Shown: positions 31,801 through 43,124, counted from the stretch's first letter. The stretch is DNA of 64,000 nucleotides from Symsagittifera roscoffensis (GCF_963678635.1 NC_087069.1:14730660-14794659); one strand, 5' to 3'. Program-made: numbers and translations. The notes: generated by a model from the sequence alone, not told the origin.

Positions 31801-32214
31801 TTCCGTCTGTGAGTACTGAAAAATTACATGCTTGACGTAGTTATTTTATCAGTTCAGTAGTAAGCGATTTCTCATCAAGTTGCATAGTTTGAGGGTCCTT
31901 TTTGAGCCGTTTTTGTTCTGATTGGATTTGAGGTTTAGCTACCGGATAGTTGTTTGGCTTTTTCACTTCGCTTTTCTAGAGTAGAATTTTTTAAAACAAT
32001 TTGAGTTGTGCTCGATGCTTTGCTTTACAAATGTTAGTTATCGGTTGATTTTATCAGAAAATAAAGCTTTGTTATCTTCGTGCATGCCACTTCCCACACT
32101 TTTTCAACTATTTCAATGAGAGTAGCGTTTTCTTGACAGATTAAATCAATGAAGTTAGCCGAATGTAATTTTGGTCCGAAACTATTAGATTTTTGGTTGG
32201 TGGGCCAGTGGTTG

Positions 32215-32330
32215 TCCAACCTAGTAGATGTTTGACTGCGTAGGGAGTGCCTGTAGGACCTTTCCTGATATTGCGCTCCCCAATATTCCAGAAGGCATCT
32301 ACGCCAAGCAAAATTGCACTGTGTTTTCGC
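32215..32330 (-). pseudogene. BEL/Pao protease-to-RT linker fragment
   Basis: The minus frame reads LLGVDAFWNIGERNIRKGPT then GTPYAVKHLLGW. This matches the conserved (LIG.D.........+.GP.GTP.A..T.LGW) block after the protease of Pao elements. Confidence 0.75.
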
Positions 32331-32664
32331 CTAGATCAGAAAAAATGACATGTCGCAGGTGATTGTAGAGTGAGCAAGTTTTGTTAAGGTTAATGGCGTC
32401 GATGGCTTCAAATCTCAGAACATCAACTGAGTAAGTAGATTTACCGAAGAGTTAAAAGTGAAAGTATTCTTAAAAGCAAAATGTAGTCCGATGATTAGCA
32501 GGACCAATGAGGAAGACCCTTTGTCTCTACTGGAAGCGCATCGTACGCTAAGCTGGAGTTGTTGGCTTGGTTTACACTGAATTGCTTCAGCTGTTGTGCT
32601 GAGGTTGTATCAGCAACTGCTGCAGATGTTGAGTTTGGCGTAGCAACATAGTTTGATGCCCTTG

Positions 32665-33192
32665 TTAAAAAGTTTTACCTGCATAAACTCTAACCGATAA
32701 ACTCATATTTTCAATTGGATCTTTAGCTTGTTTTGAGGACCTGGTTACTATAGTGCCAAACTGCATGCTATTTGATTTTTGTTTCTGATTTTGATACTTC
32801 TTTTTGTCGATGTGTAGCGTTGAATGGTGTTTCACTCCGCAGTTGTTGATGAATGCGGATATGCATTCACCAAGTCTGTGTTGGCCGAAGCAGTTGAAGC
32901 CCTGTTTATGTTGTTTCACCAGCTCTGCTCGTTGATCTACGGAAAATTTCAAAAATTCCGGACATTTTACAATATAGTGGGCTTGTTCATGAAGATCTGT
33001 CGTAGTTTCGCCTGGAATAGAAGTAAATTGGTTGGGTCGGCTGTTGGGTTGTTGTTGCTTCGTGGGTTGGCGTTTCCGTCCGACTTTGTTTAAAGTCGAT
33101 GGTTCTATGTCCAATTTCTTGCATGCTCGTGAGCAATTATTCAGGTACTGCGTCAAGTTTTTGAGTGTAGCGTAATCGAGATCGTGCAGCAC
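32665..33192 (-). pseudogene. BEL/Pao gag C-terminal fragment with degenerate zinc knuckles
   Basis: A 175-codon open frame contains AHYIVKCPEFLKFSVDQRAE and later NCFGQHRLGECISAFINNCG followed by VKHHSTLH. This is the Pao gag pattern (H.L..CP.F...+..+R......G.CFNCL..H....C.....C..C...HH..LH). The first cysteine of the first knuckle is replaced by glycine and one of the second knuckle is missing. Confidence 0.85.
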
Positions 33193-33479
33193 GCATTGTT
33201 TCTCTCACTTCATTAGTAGACTTAGTGAGAGCTTTGAGCGAACAAATCTGGTTAGATTACTAGATTTCAGAACAGCGGTGTACCCGTTGAGTACTAAGTT
33301 GCGGATTAGTTTCCCTAGGAAAACAGCGGATCTTATAAAACCCTGTGCTTCGTTTAGTATCACTTTGTCAAATTTTTTGAGTTCTGATGAACGCTAATAC
33401 CACATTTTTTGATCAACTGAATCTACGCTTTAATTCATGTATTGCCTGTTTGTACTGTGAAGAAATGTTTTCGTAGCTC

Positions 33480-33600
33480 TCTATTAGGATTTAACATTAT
33501 CAGTGCATAATGACTGCAGGTATGTAATTTTCTCAACCGGGCTTAGGCGTGCATTGATGCCTATCGCAGTCTGAAAAAGTTCGAACCAGTTGTACTACTC
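33480..33600 (-). pseudogene. BEL/Pao gag core fragment
   Basis: The minus frame reads LFQTAIGINARLSPVEKITY then LQSLCTDNVKS and a stop. This resembles the DUF1759 core of Pao gag (F...+......LS...K..YL...L). Confidence 0.6.
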
Positions 33601-33639
33601 CAGTGGTTTGCCGTAAATTTTCTACTATTCTTATATCTA

Positions 33640-34500
33640 GTTACTTGAATCCATTCCAACTGTAGTTGATGCCAGTGGTCGGATGATTGATAACATGGTT
33701 GTTGAATTGGCTTTGTTCATACCCGAAAAGGCTGTTGCGTTGTTGGTCGTGTAAGTTAGAGTTAGCTGTATGGTAGTCGTTGAAATGATTGGCATTGAAC
33801 TGTTCAGATATAATAACAGGACTATTGGCAAATGATGTTGTTAGCAGACCATATCGGTTCTTTCCAGTCGACATCTGGGCTTCGTGTGTTGAGTTGTCGT
33901 TCCAAAAAAGATTTTCATTGAAAACTGGTGTAGACGAGAAATTGTATCGTAGAGGAGCGTGTAAATTGAAGTAACCAGGTTTGCAGTAGATGACACTGAT
34001 CTGAAATCAATTGTAGAGGTAGCGGTGACACCGTTACTTGTCTGATCTATAGCTCTATTGGTTCAAGGTAGAGGTTGGAAACTGTAGCGTTGAGGCACTT
34101 CAAATTCGAAAGTACTGATGACGCTGTTGGACAATTGTCAGTAGTATTTGAGCTCCCTAGTGGTACACTGGCTGTTGCAGATGTGGCTTGCACTATGCGT
34201 GGGCTGTTTGATCTTGTGGAAACTGAATCATTGTTCCTTTTTAATGCCTTTTCGTACTTCCCAACATTGATTAGTGGTCGCACAATCGTTTTCATAACGT
34301 TGAAGCAGTTTCGAGCCAGTCTTGTGCTTCCTGAGTTGAAATGGCAGAAGATTTGTCTGTTAATTTATATGGCAGATCGAAACAAGTGGTTACGTCCTCA
34401 AAACTAAAGTTAAAGTACTCGATTTTGCATGAATTTTGCTTCGTTACCTCTTCCTGAAGCTCCTCAAAGGTACTGTAGTGTCGACTCCATTGATTAAGTA
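33640..34500 (-). pseudogene. Probable N-terminal gag remains of the BEL/Pao relic
   Basis: Short open frames rich in Asn, Ser and Thr lie directly upstream of the gag core on the minus strand (34295-34047 and 33874-33641). They show no recognisable motif, and assignment to gag rests on position alone. Confidence 0.4.
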
Positions 34501-35349
34501 GTTGTTGAAAGGCAAGCTTCGTTGGAGCTGTTTAGAAAAAGTAGTTCAAATAGTAGCTTAAAGAGAAGACAAGGTGTGTTACGATTTTATGAGCTCGGAT
34601 GGCAGCGATCGCTAATTATTTCTGTTAATCAAAACTTTGTGATATTACTTAAGAGTTTCACTATAAGTTATAACTACTTTTTCGTTGAGGTCAACCAACC
34701 ATAGGGTTAACCCGGTGGTTAAGTAACTAATTTGAGCTATAGCTCACGCAGTTATGGGCGTTTTGAAGTATGGTCGAAGACTTGAGTTAGAAATTTTGAG
34801 TTAGAAGACTTGAGTTAGAAGACTTGAGTTCAAATGATTCAGAAAACTTTGAGATTTTCAAAAGTTTTTGTATTTCTATTCGTAGATGGGGTTATTAAAA
34901 CACTTGTTTAATTGTGGGTTAAAGATAACGTTACGGAAAAAAATAGGCTTTTGAAATTTTGAAGAACGAGTTTTGAGCTAGAAAATTTGGCTATCGGTTT
35001 TTGGCTATTAGTTTTTTTTCTGTATGCGGAAACCTGTTTTTTTTCTAATTCTACTTTGGTACCCGGAGAATTAACAATTTTACAGAAACCTTCAAGAAAC
35101 AAGCACATTTTTTGGCGTGCAAAACACGTTTTTTTTTATCAAACTTTGGTGAACGAAAATGATTGGCGTTAAACTTTAGCAGAAATGGGTTTTGTGTGCT
35201 CGAAATTGAGTTTTGAAACTTAAGCACAAAATTCTAGAAAACTTTCAAACAAAAAAAAATGGTTTTCGTCTGATTTTATTTTGCATATGAAACACGAGTA
35301 TGAACATTCAAGTTTTAGCACGACGAAAAGTATTGAATTTCTGGAATGA

Positions 35350-35430
35350 GTTCAAGTTATATCCAAGATTTGACTTCTAAATAAAATAAGGACAATTCAA
35401 GATTATGCGCCAACCACCTTGACCAATTCG
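35350..35430 (-). repeat. Right arm of an inverted repeat flanking the BEL/Pao relic
   Basis: This is the reverse-complement partner of 29850-29935. It contains CCAACCACCTTGACCAATTC. It lies between the gag remains and the rearranged duplication at 35.6 kb. Confidence 0.75.
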
Positions 35431-35584
35431 AATAGCGTTCAATTACGTTTTATGTTTCAAATCAAAGATCTGAAAACTCAAGGGTCTGCAACAACAATTA
35501 TTTTTCAACTGTTCTTTTTTATCCAAAATATCCAAAAATTATTAAGATGTAATACAATGCTTAATTACATCTTTTTTGTTTACT

Positions 35585-37110
35585 TGGCGGCGATAACCGG
35601 CTCTAAATTTCGTATTCAGTCCTGCCCTCTGTTGGCAAGCTCACAACACGTTGGCGCGACTGCGGCGGTCACTAATTTGTTCTTTTTGTTTGTTGAACAA
35701 AGGACAATTCTCGGCCTAGCGGCTTGTTAAAACCATTAATACTTGGGACTGTTTTTCGGACTGTTTTGTATCGTACTCTTTTTTTTGTTCATTTTCATAC
35801 TTTTCCGGACTGTTTTGTATTGGAGTGTTTTGAATGGGACTGTTTTGTACAGACACGCTCTCACAAGCTACTCAGCAAACTTTTTGAACTAATCTAATTT
35901 TAAATGATAACAGTATACGATTTTATAATTATTGAAAATTTAGCAAACCGAAGTTCAAGTTTTTAGTTTTATCTGAGTTTTGACGATAAAAAGTTAATGT
36001 CAAGTTAAGGAAAAATTTTAATTTTTTTTTGCACCAATAAGCTTTCTTGTTCTGAAAAAAAATTACCGAGAGAACTCTCCTGTCCGTAAGGAATTGAAAT
36101 GTGTGAAACAGAAAGACTTTCTTGGATGTTTTTTAACAATAAATCACGGTTCAAGACTGTTATTAACCACATCCTACTAGTGATATTTATCCTTCCTACC
36201 ACTAGGGCTACAGAACTAAAACTTTATAAATCACTTTATAGTGGAATATTTCTTTCGTATGGTTCAACTAATGGGTTGTTGATTCAAAGATGAAATAATG
36301 AAAAAATTGTATCAATGAGCGATAAAAGTTTTTTAAATGATCATTGCGAGTGAGTTTTATCAAAATAATTTAATATTTCAAAAATTAATACTGAAATTAT
36401 AAAATTGAAGATGAAATTCAATGGAGCAATTTGTTAACATTAACAAGTTATCGAAATCTAGATTGTTTTTCTATAATGATTTGATCCGGTCCTGATTTGT
36501 GAGGAATTAGATGGTTTATTTTTGGCAACAATGAATCAATTATAATTGAAAATTATAACAATCTCATTCAACCTAACAGATTATATAGAGAAAAGTAACA
36601 TTTTTGGAGTCACTGGAATTAAGGATAGCTAAAACCTATATATTAGAAATCCAGGCTAAAGCTTTCAAAATTACAATGAAACAGAATCATTATCGGACTC
36701 ATAATCATAAATCATTATCGTAAATCATAATAATCGGGGAGATTATGGAAGTCAGGTGTTCCAGCAGGTTCTAGATGTTAAATCAAATTCAAAAACACAA
36801 TTTATCTAAATTTTACAATAAAGCTTAAAAATTTATTTTTTGGTAACCGTAGCTTATTATTCTGAGCTCTTTCTGCAGCAGAGTCATCTTCTAAAAACCA
36901 AACAAGATCTCCACAAGCAATTTTCGAACAAAAAAGCAAGTCAAAAATGGTCCATTTTTGGAAGAACATAACAAAAAAATTGTGATTTTCCCTTGCCCGA
37001 TCTCTTATCAAAATTATTTCGCATTGGCGCCCAAAACAGTCCAATACAAAATGGTCCAAAAAATCAAGAATTGAAGGAAAAAAACAGTCCAATACAAAAC
37101 AATCCGGTTT
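35585..37110 (+). repeat. Rearranged duplicated element, copy 1
   Basis: Copy 1 consists of block S1 (35585-35813, starting GGCGGCGATAACCGGCTCTA), block S3 (35835-36008), a private stretch (36009-36469) and block S2 (36470-37040). The part from 35808 to 37105 is bounded by inverted copies of GGACTGTTTTGTATTGG. S1, S2 and S3 all recur in copy 2. No protein domain is recognisable. The open frame 37092-36802 repeats in copy 2. Confidence 0.8.
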
Positions 37111-37139
37111 AAGGTCGCCAGTGGGCGCGCTGTGCGCGC

Positions 37140-38107
37140 GTCGCCGCTTGGCGGCGATAACCGGCTCTAAATTTCGTATTCAGCCCTGCCCTCTGTTGGC
37201 AAGCTCACAACACGTTGGCGCGACTGCGGCGGTCACTAATTTGTTCTTTTTGTTTGTTGAACAAAGGACAATTCTCGGCCTAGCGGCTTGTTAAAACCAT
37301 TAATACTTGGGACTGTTTTTCGGACTGTTTTGTATCGTACTGTTTTTTTGTTCATTTTCATACTTTCCCGGACTCTTAACTTGACATTAATTTTTTATCG
37401 TCAAAACTCAGATGAAACTAAAAACTTGAACTTCGGTTTACTAAAATTTCAATAATTATAAAATCGTATACTGTTATCATTTAAAATTAGATTAGTTCAA
37501 AAAGTTTGCTGAGTAGCTTGTGAGAGCGTGTCTGTACAAAACAGTCCCATGATTTGACCCGGTCCTGATTTGTGAGGAATTAGATGGTTTATTTTTGGCA
37601 ACAATGAATCAATTATAATTGAAAATTATAACAATCTCATTCAACCTAACAGATTATATAGAGAAAAGTAACATTTTTGGAGTCACTGGAATTAAGGATA
37701 GCTAAAACATATATATATGAAATCCAGGCTAAAGCTTTCAAAATTACAATGAAACAGAATCATTATCGGACTCATAATCATAAATCATTATCGTAAATCA
37801 TAATAATCGGGGAGATTATGGAAGTCAGGTGTTCCAGCAGGTTCTAGATGTTAAATCAAATTCAAAAACACAATTTATCTAAATTTTACAATAAAGCTTA
37901 AAAATTTATTTTTTGGTAACCGTAGCTTATTATTCTGAGCTCTTTCTGCAGCAGAGTCATCTTCTAAAAACCAAACAAGATCTCCACAAGCAATTTTCGA
38001 ACAAAAAAGCAAGTCAAAAATGGTCCATTTTTGGAAGAACATAACAAAAAAATTGTGATTTTCCCTTGCCCGATCTCTTATCAAAAATATTTCGCATTGG
38101 CGCCCAT
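37140..38107 (+). repeat. Rearranged duplicated element, copy 2
   Basis: Copy 2 has S1 (37143-37374) and S2 (37552-38105) in the same orientation as copy 1 and almost identical. S3 is inverted (37378-37547) and the 460-base private stretch is missing. A GC-rich hairpin, GTCGCCGCTTGGCGGCGA, marks the junction with copy 1. Confidence 0.8.
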
Positions 38108-38308
38108 GGTGCCTTCAAATTTTTTCTAGGGCATGTCGGCCGAAGTTAAATGAAACGTACAATAGCACAACGTACAATAACTATTTCTATCATCTTCCGT
38201 TATCATCTCTGATAACACAATTTATGAAACAGATTTGGCTTTTTTCCTTAAGAGTTTTCATAGGCTATGCTGGTAAATAGCCGGATAAATCACAAAAATC
38301 TGATACCC

Positions 38309-39047
38309 GTACCCAGTAATTTTTCTAAAACAGATCTGAAATAATCTTTTTCAGATCTAAATTTCAGATCTGAAATAGGTTGTGAAAAGTTTAAATAAAG
38401 CTTGGATACTTTAAGGATTGGTTAATTCAGATCTATTTTCAGGTCTGAAAATTTCTTTTTCCTGGTTATTCCAGATCTGAAAAGTCAATGATTCGGACTC
38501 AATTTTTGCTATTTTTGAATTTTTTAGCTTCTGCTAGCTACTTGCAGGTACTCAGCATAGTCTGAAGTTGGAGACTGCCGAAGTTTGTTTCCCCAAGCAT
38601 GAGATAAACATTGGAAAGGCATAAGTAGAGCATGAAAATCAAAAATGTTACAGGTCTTCTAACAGTTTTTGAAAATTTTTTAACACAGTTGAACGAGAGA
38701 TTTAGTTCGTAAAAAAACTGTTTGTGAAAATGTTCGGAAGTTTTTCTGACCGCTAGCTAATCTAAACATAATTGTGTGTTGCATAAACATCAAAAAATAA
38801 AACACAATTTTTTGCTCAAAATGCGTAAATTAAAATTTAACAAAAGATTTCTCAGATCCAATTTCAGATCTGAATCTTTGTGTTGCAAGGTTATTTCAGT
38901 TCTGAAATTTTCTACTTCAGATCCAAATTTCAGATCAGAAATTTGTAAATTTTTATCAAGATCTGAATTAAAGAATTTCAGATCTGAGAATCAACTTATG
39001 TAAGAAATAAAGAATTTCAGATCTTGCACAGAAAATCCCCTGGGTAC
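38309..39047 (-). mobile_element. CAGATCTGAAAT fold-back repeat, copy B
   Basis: The element is 38313-39043, in inverse orientation to copy A at 19.9 kb. The ends are CCAG and CTGG with GTAC on each side, giving a 4-base GTAC duplication, or a TA duplication if the terminal CCCAG/CTGGG is counted. Palindromic AGATCT cores recur throughout. The 75-codon open frame at 38776-39003 is a by-product. Confidence 0.75.
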
Positions 39048-40345
39048 GGCTAATGAAGAATTTCAAGGTGGCTTAATTAACTTTCGGAATGAAACCAAAC
39101 CAACCGCCCAAGCAAAATAATGATTCCAGTAACGAACTGGGCATTAGAGCGATATTCCTATTGCAAAGTCAGCTATAGCATGTGGTTGTCAAGTTTTGTG
39201 AAGTTGGTTCCCGCATTGGAGTTCCATGTATAAAAAACGATTAGAATCGAGTTTCCTTGTCAGTGTCCATAAAAATGAAAACGAATCGATTTTAATCAAT
39301 TAAAAATGGATTATAATATTATTATTTTTCAAGGCAACAAAATCCTTTTTCATCCATTATAATCAGGTTTTTTCACTTTTGTGTACACTGACAATGAAAC
39401 TAAATTATAATCAATTTTTTTCCACTTTACAGATGCGAAATACAACGCACATAAATTCTTTTCTACATTTTAAACTATTGAAAGGGGGGGGATAACGGAT
39501 TTTTTTTGCAATTTGAGTTTAGGTTTAGAATTGGATTAGGCCGTACACTCGCTTTGCAAAGTTTCCGCATAACTCACTTGACAAATGCAGAAACTCCTGC
39601 AAAATTGTGCACGACGTGCGAAACAAAAATAAAGTGGGAAAAAATCCATTTTAACGTGATTTCCCACTTATTATAAAATCCGTTATAATGGATTCCAAAT
39701 GAATTATAAAGCATTTTGTTTTGGCGAAAAAAATGGATTTAAATCCATTTTTAGTCCAATTTTGTTGTCTGAACATAACATGGGAATCGATTATATTTAC
39801 ATTTTAGATAACGAAAATCCATTATAAAGGATTTGTTTTCAGTTTTCTTAAATGCGGGTTCAAACTTGGCCTAATTGATTCTCAAGACACATGCGTACAC
39901 CTGTATTTAATTGCAGTTAGAATTGGAAAAACAAAATTGCTAAGATTATTTTCGAAGTTGAAGAGATTATGTTCCATATTTTGAGTTCAAGGAAACAAAA
40001 TCCAGAAGGGTTTTCTAAGTACTTTAAGTTGCTGCTCTAAAAACACCATTTAATAGTTCATGTGACTATAAGTATAACCCTTAAACGTTTGAATGACTGG
40101 TATCAGTTGAACTTAACCTATATCCACAGAAACGTATTGAAATACAAGTCTCTCAGTAATTCGGCACAAAACTACAAATACACGAATAGGCTATCATAAT
40201 TAAAAAGTTTTCGCTTACAATTTAAATTTGTGATCCTTGTATTGGTGAAAACTTGATATGCTATTTTCATGCTGAATGGACTGAATGATGGAAAAGTTTT
40301 TAGCTATCAAAATCTTCAGACGTTTTTTATAATAAATAGTTTTCC
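39048..40345. other. Non-coding, with dispersed ATCCATTATAA-type repeats
   Basis: Between about 39230 and 39840 there are repeated short motifs (AAAATCCATTATAA and complements, with CACTGACAATG near 39390). They suggest decayed MITEs related to sequence at 42.72-42.87 kb. No gene is visible. Confidence 0.5.
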
Positions 40346-40440
40346 AAAAAGAGCCTAAAAACGCCTTTTTGGCCTGCCTGTTTTATCTGAAAAATATGGC
40401 TGCGGCGCTAAAAATTGGTCAAAATGGGGTTTTTAAATGG
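40346..40440. mobile_element. Short hAT-type MITE fragment
   Basis: The internal block (GCCTAAAAACGCCTTTTTGG, then GCTGCGGCGCTAAAAATTGG) matches the middle of the hAT MITE family. Neither terminus is present. Confidence 0.5.
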
Positions 40441-40991
40441 TTGATCAAAAATACTAGTCATACTACTAATTCAAACTTGCGGTACAAGTAACTCACGTGT
40501 CTCGAATTTTATACTGGTAATTCTACGGCTCTCATTTTCTGGTTGTATAAAACGTGTACATTGATAATCTATATGACATTTATATTTAGAAAACAGCCTC
40601 CATTGGGTACGGGTGTTCAAGTCATAGAAACAACGGTCATTATCGTTTCGGACTGCGGGCATCACCATCTTGACCGCAGTTCGAAATGTTGAAATTAATA
40701 CACGACCCGGGTCGAGATCCCGCTCAAAAACCGCTCAAGATTTGAGCGGTTTGAGCGGTTTTCCAGCAAGATTTGAGCGGTTTGGGCGGTTTGGGCGGTT
40801 TTTTTGGAAAAACCGCTCAAACCGCTCAAATCTTGCTTAAAAAACCGCTCAAAAACCGCTCATTTCTTGCGGTGATTTTTGAACGGTTTTTCAAGCAAGA
40901 TTTGAGCGGTTTTTGAGCGGTTTTTTAAGCAAGATTTGAGCGGTTTGAATCCCCCACCACCAACGTAGCCCCCTCCCCCCCCCCCCCCCCC

Positions 40992-41635
40992 CCCCCAACC
41001 AGGGGCTCCGTAAAATTTATTTCCATTATATGGCTACTAGCCCCTAAATTATTTCCCTAACTTTTTGGAATCCCTAAATAATTTTTATTTCTCAGAAAAA
41101 AAAAATAATGGCCATAATTAAATTATCCAAAATGAAAAAAATAAAATGGCACAGTGGAATAATGTGAGTTTCTCACAGAATTTTGGATATGAGTTCAGCG
41201 TCCCAGTACCTCTTTGTTGACGCAGAGGAACAGCTCTGCCTCAACGTGCATTGGACTCATAGTTCTCATTTCCAGTTCTTCACCTTCCACATGCGTGAAG
41301 TAATATTTAACAACGTGCTTATTCATGCCAACACTGTGTGCACATGAAGATCTGAAAGGTAAACAACACTGCGAGAAAGTAAAGTGGAAGGATTTTCGCA
41401 GCAGCTTGCATTTGGTTGACGTAATGAATGACGTAATGATGTGACGCAGTCTGTTCGCAGTGAACATTAGATAAAATAATTTCTGGAATTCTTGTAATAT
41501 TCCATACGCGAGAAAAAAATAATTTCCCTAAAAGTTCTCGAAAAATACATAATTTTTATTTTAAATTAGTCGAAATAAGTTATTTATCACAAATTATTCC
41601 ACTACCATTATTTTTACGGAGCCCCTGCCCCCAAC
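40992..41635. mobile_element. Second hAT-type family, full copy with perfect 8-base duplication
   Basis: The element is 41000-41627, flanked by CCCCCAAC at 40992-40999 and 41628-41635. The termini are CAGGGGCTCCGTAAAA and TTTTTACGGAGCCCCTG, an inverted pair distinct from the CAGGGGCGG family. The centre holds an exon-like stretch on the minus strand (41351-41210) with acceptor TTTACCTTTCAG and donor GTACTG. Confidence 0.9.
41195..41467 (-). CDS. Open frame of unknown function inside the hAT element
   Basis: I do not recognise this 90-codon frame. It contains HSVGMNKHVVKYYFTHVEGE followed by ELEMRTMSPMHVEAELFL, with balanced amino-acid composition and codon use unlike the AT-rich surroundings. 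The stretch 41351-41210 is bounded by good splice signals, so it may be a captured host exon. It could also be a piece of the element's own lost transposase. Confidence 0.35.
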   Translation of the reverse strand: MFTANRLRHIITSFITSTKCKLLRKSFHFTFSQCCLPFRSSCAHSVGMNKHVVKYYFTHVEGEELEMRTMSPMHVEAELFLCVNKEVLGR

Positions 41636-41935
41636 GTACCCCCGTTCAGCACAACCATAGTAGAATGAGCCAGGGGTGTTGATGCAGTTAATTTGGCAGC
41701 CCCGTTCTCAGAGGAACACTCGTCCGCGTCTAGTAAAAGTCGACTGCGAAAATCGAGAACTCACCAAGAAAGATGAGAGGCGTGGGAAAGGGAGGGAAAG
41801 CGGTTGTGGCAATCTTATTTTGAGACACCTTGTTGTTCAAATTTTTGGCCGATTAACGAATAAAACTCAGTATTTCAGTATCAACTCGCTTCATCAACTC
41901 TAGAACAAATACAGCGAATATTTAGCTTACAGCAA

Positions 41936-42008
41936 GTCCGCATAGACTAACGGATAAGGCGTCTGACTTCGAATCAGAAGATTGCGGGTTCGAATCCCTC
42001 TGTGGTGG
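41936..42008 (+). tRNA. tRNA-Arg (anticodon TCG), possibly a pseudogene
   Basis: The anticodon stem TCTGA/TCAGA is perfect around the loop CTTCGAA, giving anticodon TCG. The D arm (GACTAACGGATAAGGC) and T arm (GCGGGTTCGAATCCCTC) are in place with A and B boxes. The acceptor stem GTCCGCA/TGTGGTG has two mismatches at its end, and the D and T stems have one each. That weakens the case for a working gene. It lies in the composite element at 40.7-42.2 kb. Confidence 0.65.
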
Positions 42009-42513
42009 ACTTTTTATTATTAAATCTTGCGCGGTTTTTGAGCGGTTTTTTTAGATAAACCGCTCAAAACCGTTCAAATCTTGCGCGGTTTTTGAGCGGT
42101 TTTTTTAGATAAACCGTTCAAAAACCGCTCAAAACGCTCATTTTGAAGGAAGATTTTGAGCGTAATTGTCTAAAAAAACCGCTCAAACCGCTCAAATCTT
42201 GCTTCAAATTAGGTGAAAAATCTCGACTCGGGGAGAAACCTCAACCCAATCCGGACTATATCCTATATAACGCCTTTCGCATTAGCATCACTTAGTGTAA
42301 CATATTCTAAATTGTTTTCAAACAAAAACGACTTTTTATTTCAAGAGACTGTCTTAGAATTGGAAAAAACGATTGATCCGACAAGGTTTCAGCCGAGTTC
42401 AATCATTGAAATGAAAAGCTAATTCGGGAAGTTCTTTATCCACTAAAGTAATACTTTTCTGATAAAAGAACTACCCGCACTGGCAAAAATCAATTGAGAT
42501 CAGTTGTAATATT

Positions 42514-42561
42514 AAACAAGACTGCTCGTATATCAAGGCAAAGCCCTGAATGTTCCGACTA
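42514..42561 (-). mobile_element. Helentron-like terminal fragment
   Basis: AACAAGACTGCTCGTATATC is followed by the hairpin CAAGGCAAAGCCCTG and AATGTTCCGACT, then unrelated sequence. This is a solo right end on the minus strand. Confidence 0.65.
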
Positions 42562-42567
42562 TCGGAT

Positions 42568-42619
42568 CTACTTAACAATATCTCCCCCCTTTCAAGAAAA
42601 GGGGGAGATTAATAAGTAG
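42568..42619. repeat. Imperfect palindrome
   Basis: CTACTTAACAATATCTCCCC and its near-complement GGGGGAGATTAATAAGTAG surround a short loop. The stem is about 22 bases, immediately after a Helentron-like end. Confidence 0.75.
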
Positions 42620-42863
42620 ATTACGTGCAGCGAATTTTCGACCAATCAGAATGCAGCAAAACTCGAATTAACATACAACACTCTAGTGCGAGCTTAAAGT
42701 TTTATTTACAAGGGTTGAGATTCCCTCACTGTAGTTCCATGGATAATAATCGATTACATTGTCATTTTATAGTCAGTATCTATAAATCTCAGTATCTGTT
42801 ATAATAAACTTTTATGGATTTTAAATGAATTATAATACATGATAACTGATTTTAATAATCGAT

Positions 42864-43124
42864 AACAAGACTGCTCGTATCAGGGCGAAGCCCTGAATGT
42901 TCCGACTGCCTTTTAAGGTTTATGGAGCAGCAGTAATAAAATAAAAAATTAAATGAAATAAAATAAAATGAAATTTTTTTTTAATTTGAAGTTTTTTATG
43001 AAAATCATCCCCCCACACGCCATATAAAACACAAAAAGATAGATTTCGCTCCTATAAACAAATCAATTATGGCAAATAAGCTTCGTTCAACCAATTTGAA
43101 ACGATTTATAATACGGATTGTTAT
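42864..43124 (-). mobile_element. Helentron-like element, truncated
   Basis: The right end is intact (ACAAGACTGCTCGTATCAGG, hairpin, GTTCCGACT). Family sequence continues to about ACGATTTATAATACGGATT, then stops. About half of the element is missing. Confidence 0.75.

Larger units (their letters stand above)
30030..34300 (-). mobile_element. Degenerate BEL/Pao LTR retrotransposon, lacking the integrase core
   Basis: Fragments of gag and pol occur on the minus strand in the correct order: gag (34.3-32.7 kb), protease and linker (about 32.3-32.2 kb), reverse transcriptase (31.8-31.4 kb), RNase H (31.0-30.5 kb) and the zinc-binding start of integrase (30.1-30.0 kb). Frames are broken by many stops and shifts. 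The integrase catalytic core and the 3' LTR are not visible, so the 3' end is lost. No direct LTR pair is evident; instead an inverted pair of about 80 bases flanks the relic. It is not active. Confidence 0.85.
40706..42232. mobile_element. Composite inverted-terminus element with GAGCGGTTT arrays
   Basis: The termini CCCGGGTCGAGAT (40706-40718) and ATCTCGACTCGGG (42220-42232) are inverted repeats with one mismatch in 13. Just inside each end is an array of GAGCGGTTTTT units and their complements (about 40721-40946 and 42028-42202), able to form long hairpins. Between the arrays are a hAT insertion (41000-41627), a 75-codon open frame of unknown meaning (41676-41903) and an Arg-tRNA-like gene. 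I see no target duplication, so the class is unknown. Confidence 0.65.

Noticed and set aside
36802..38084. Duplicated minus-strand frame (96 and 69 codons)
   Set aside because: It is conserved only because the whole S2 block was duplicated; there is no motif and no splice context.
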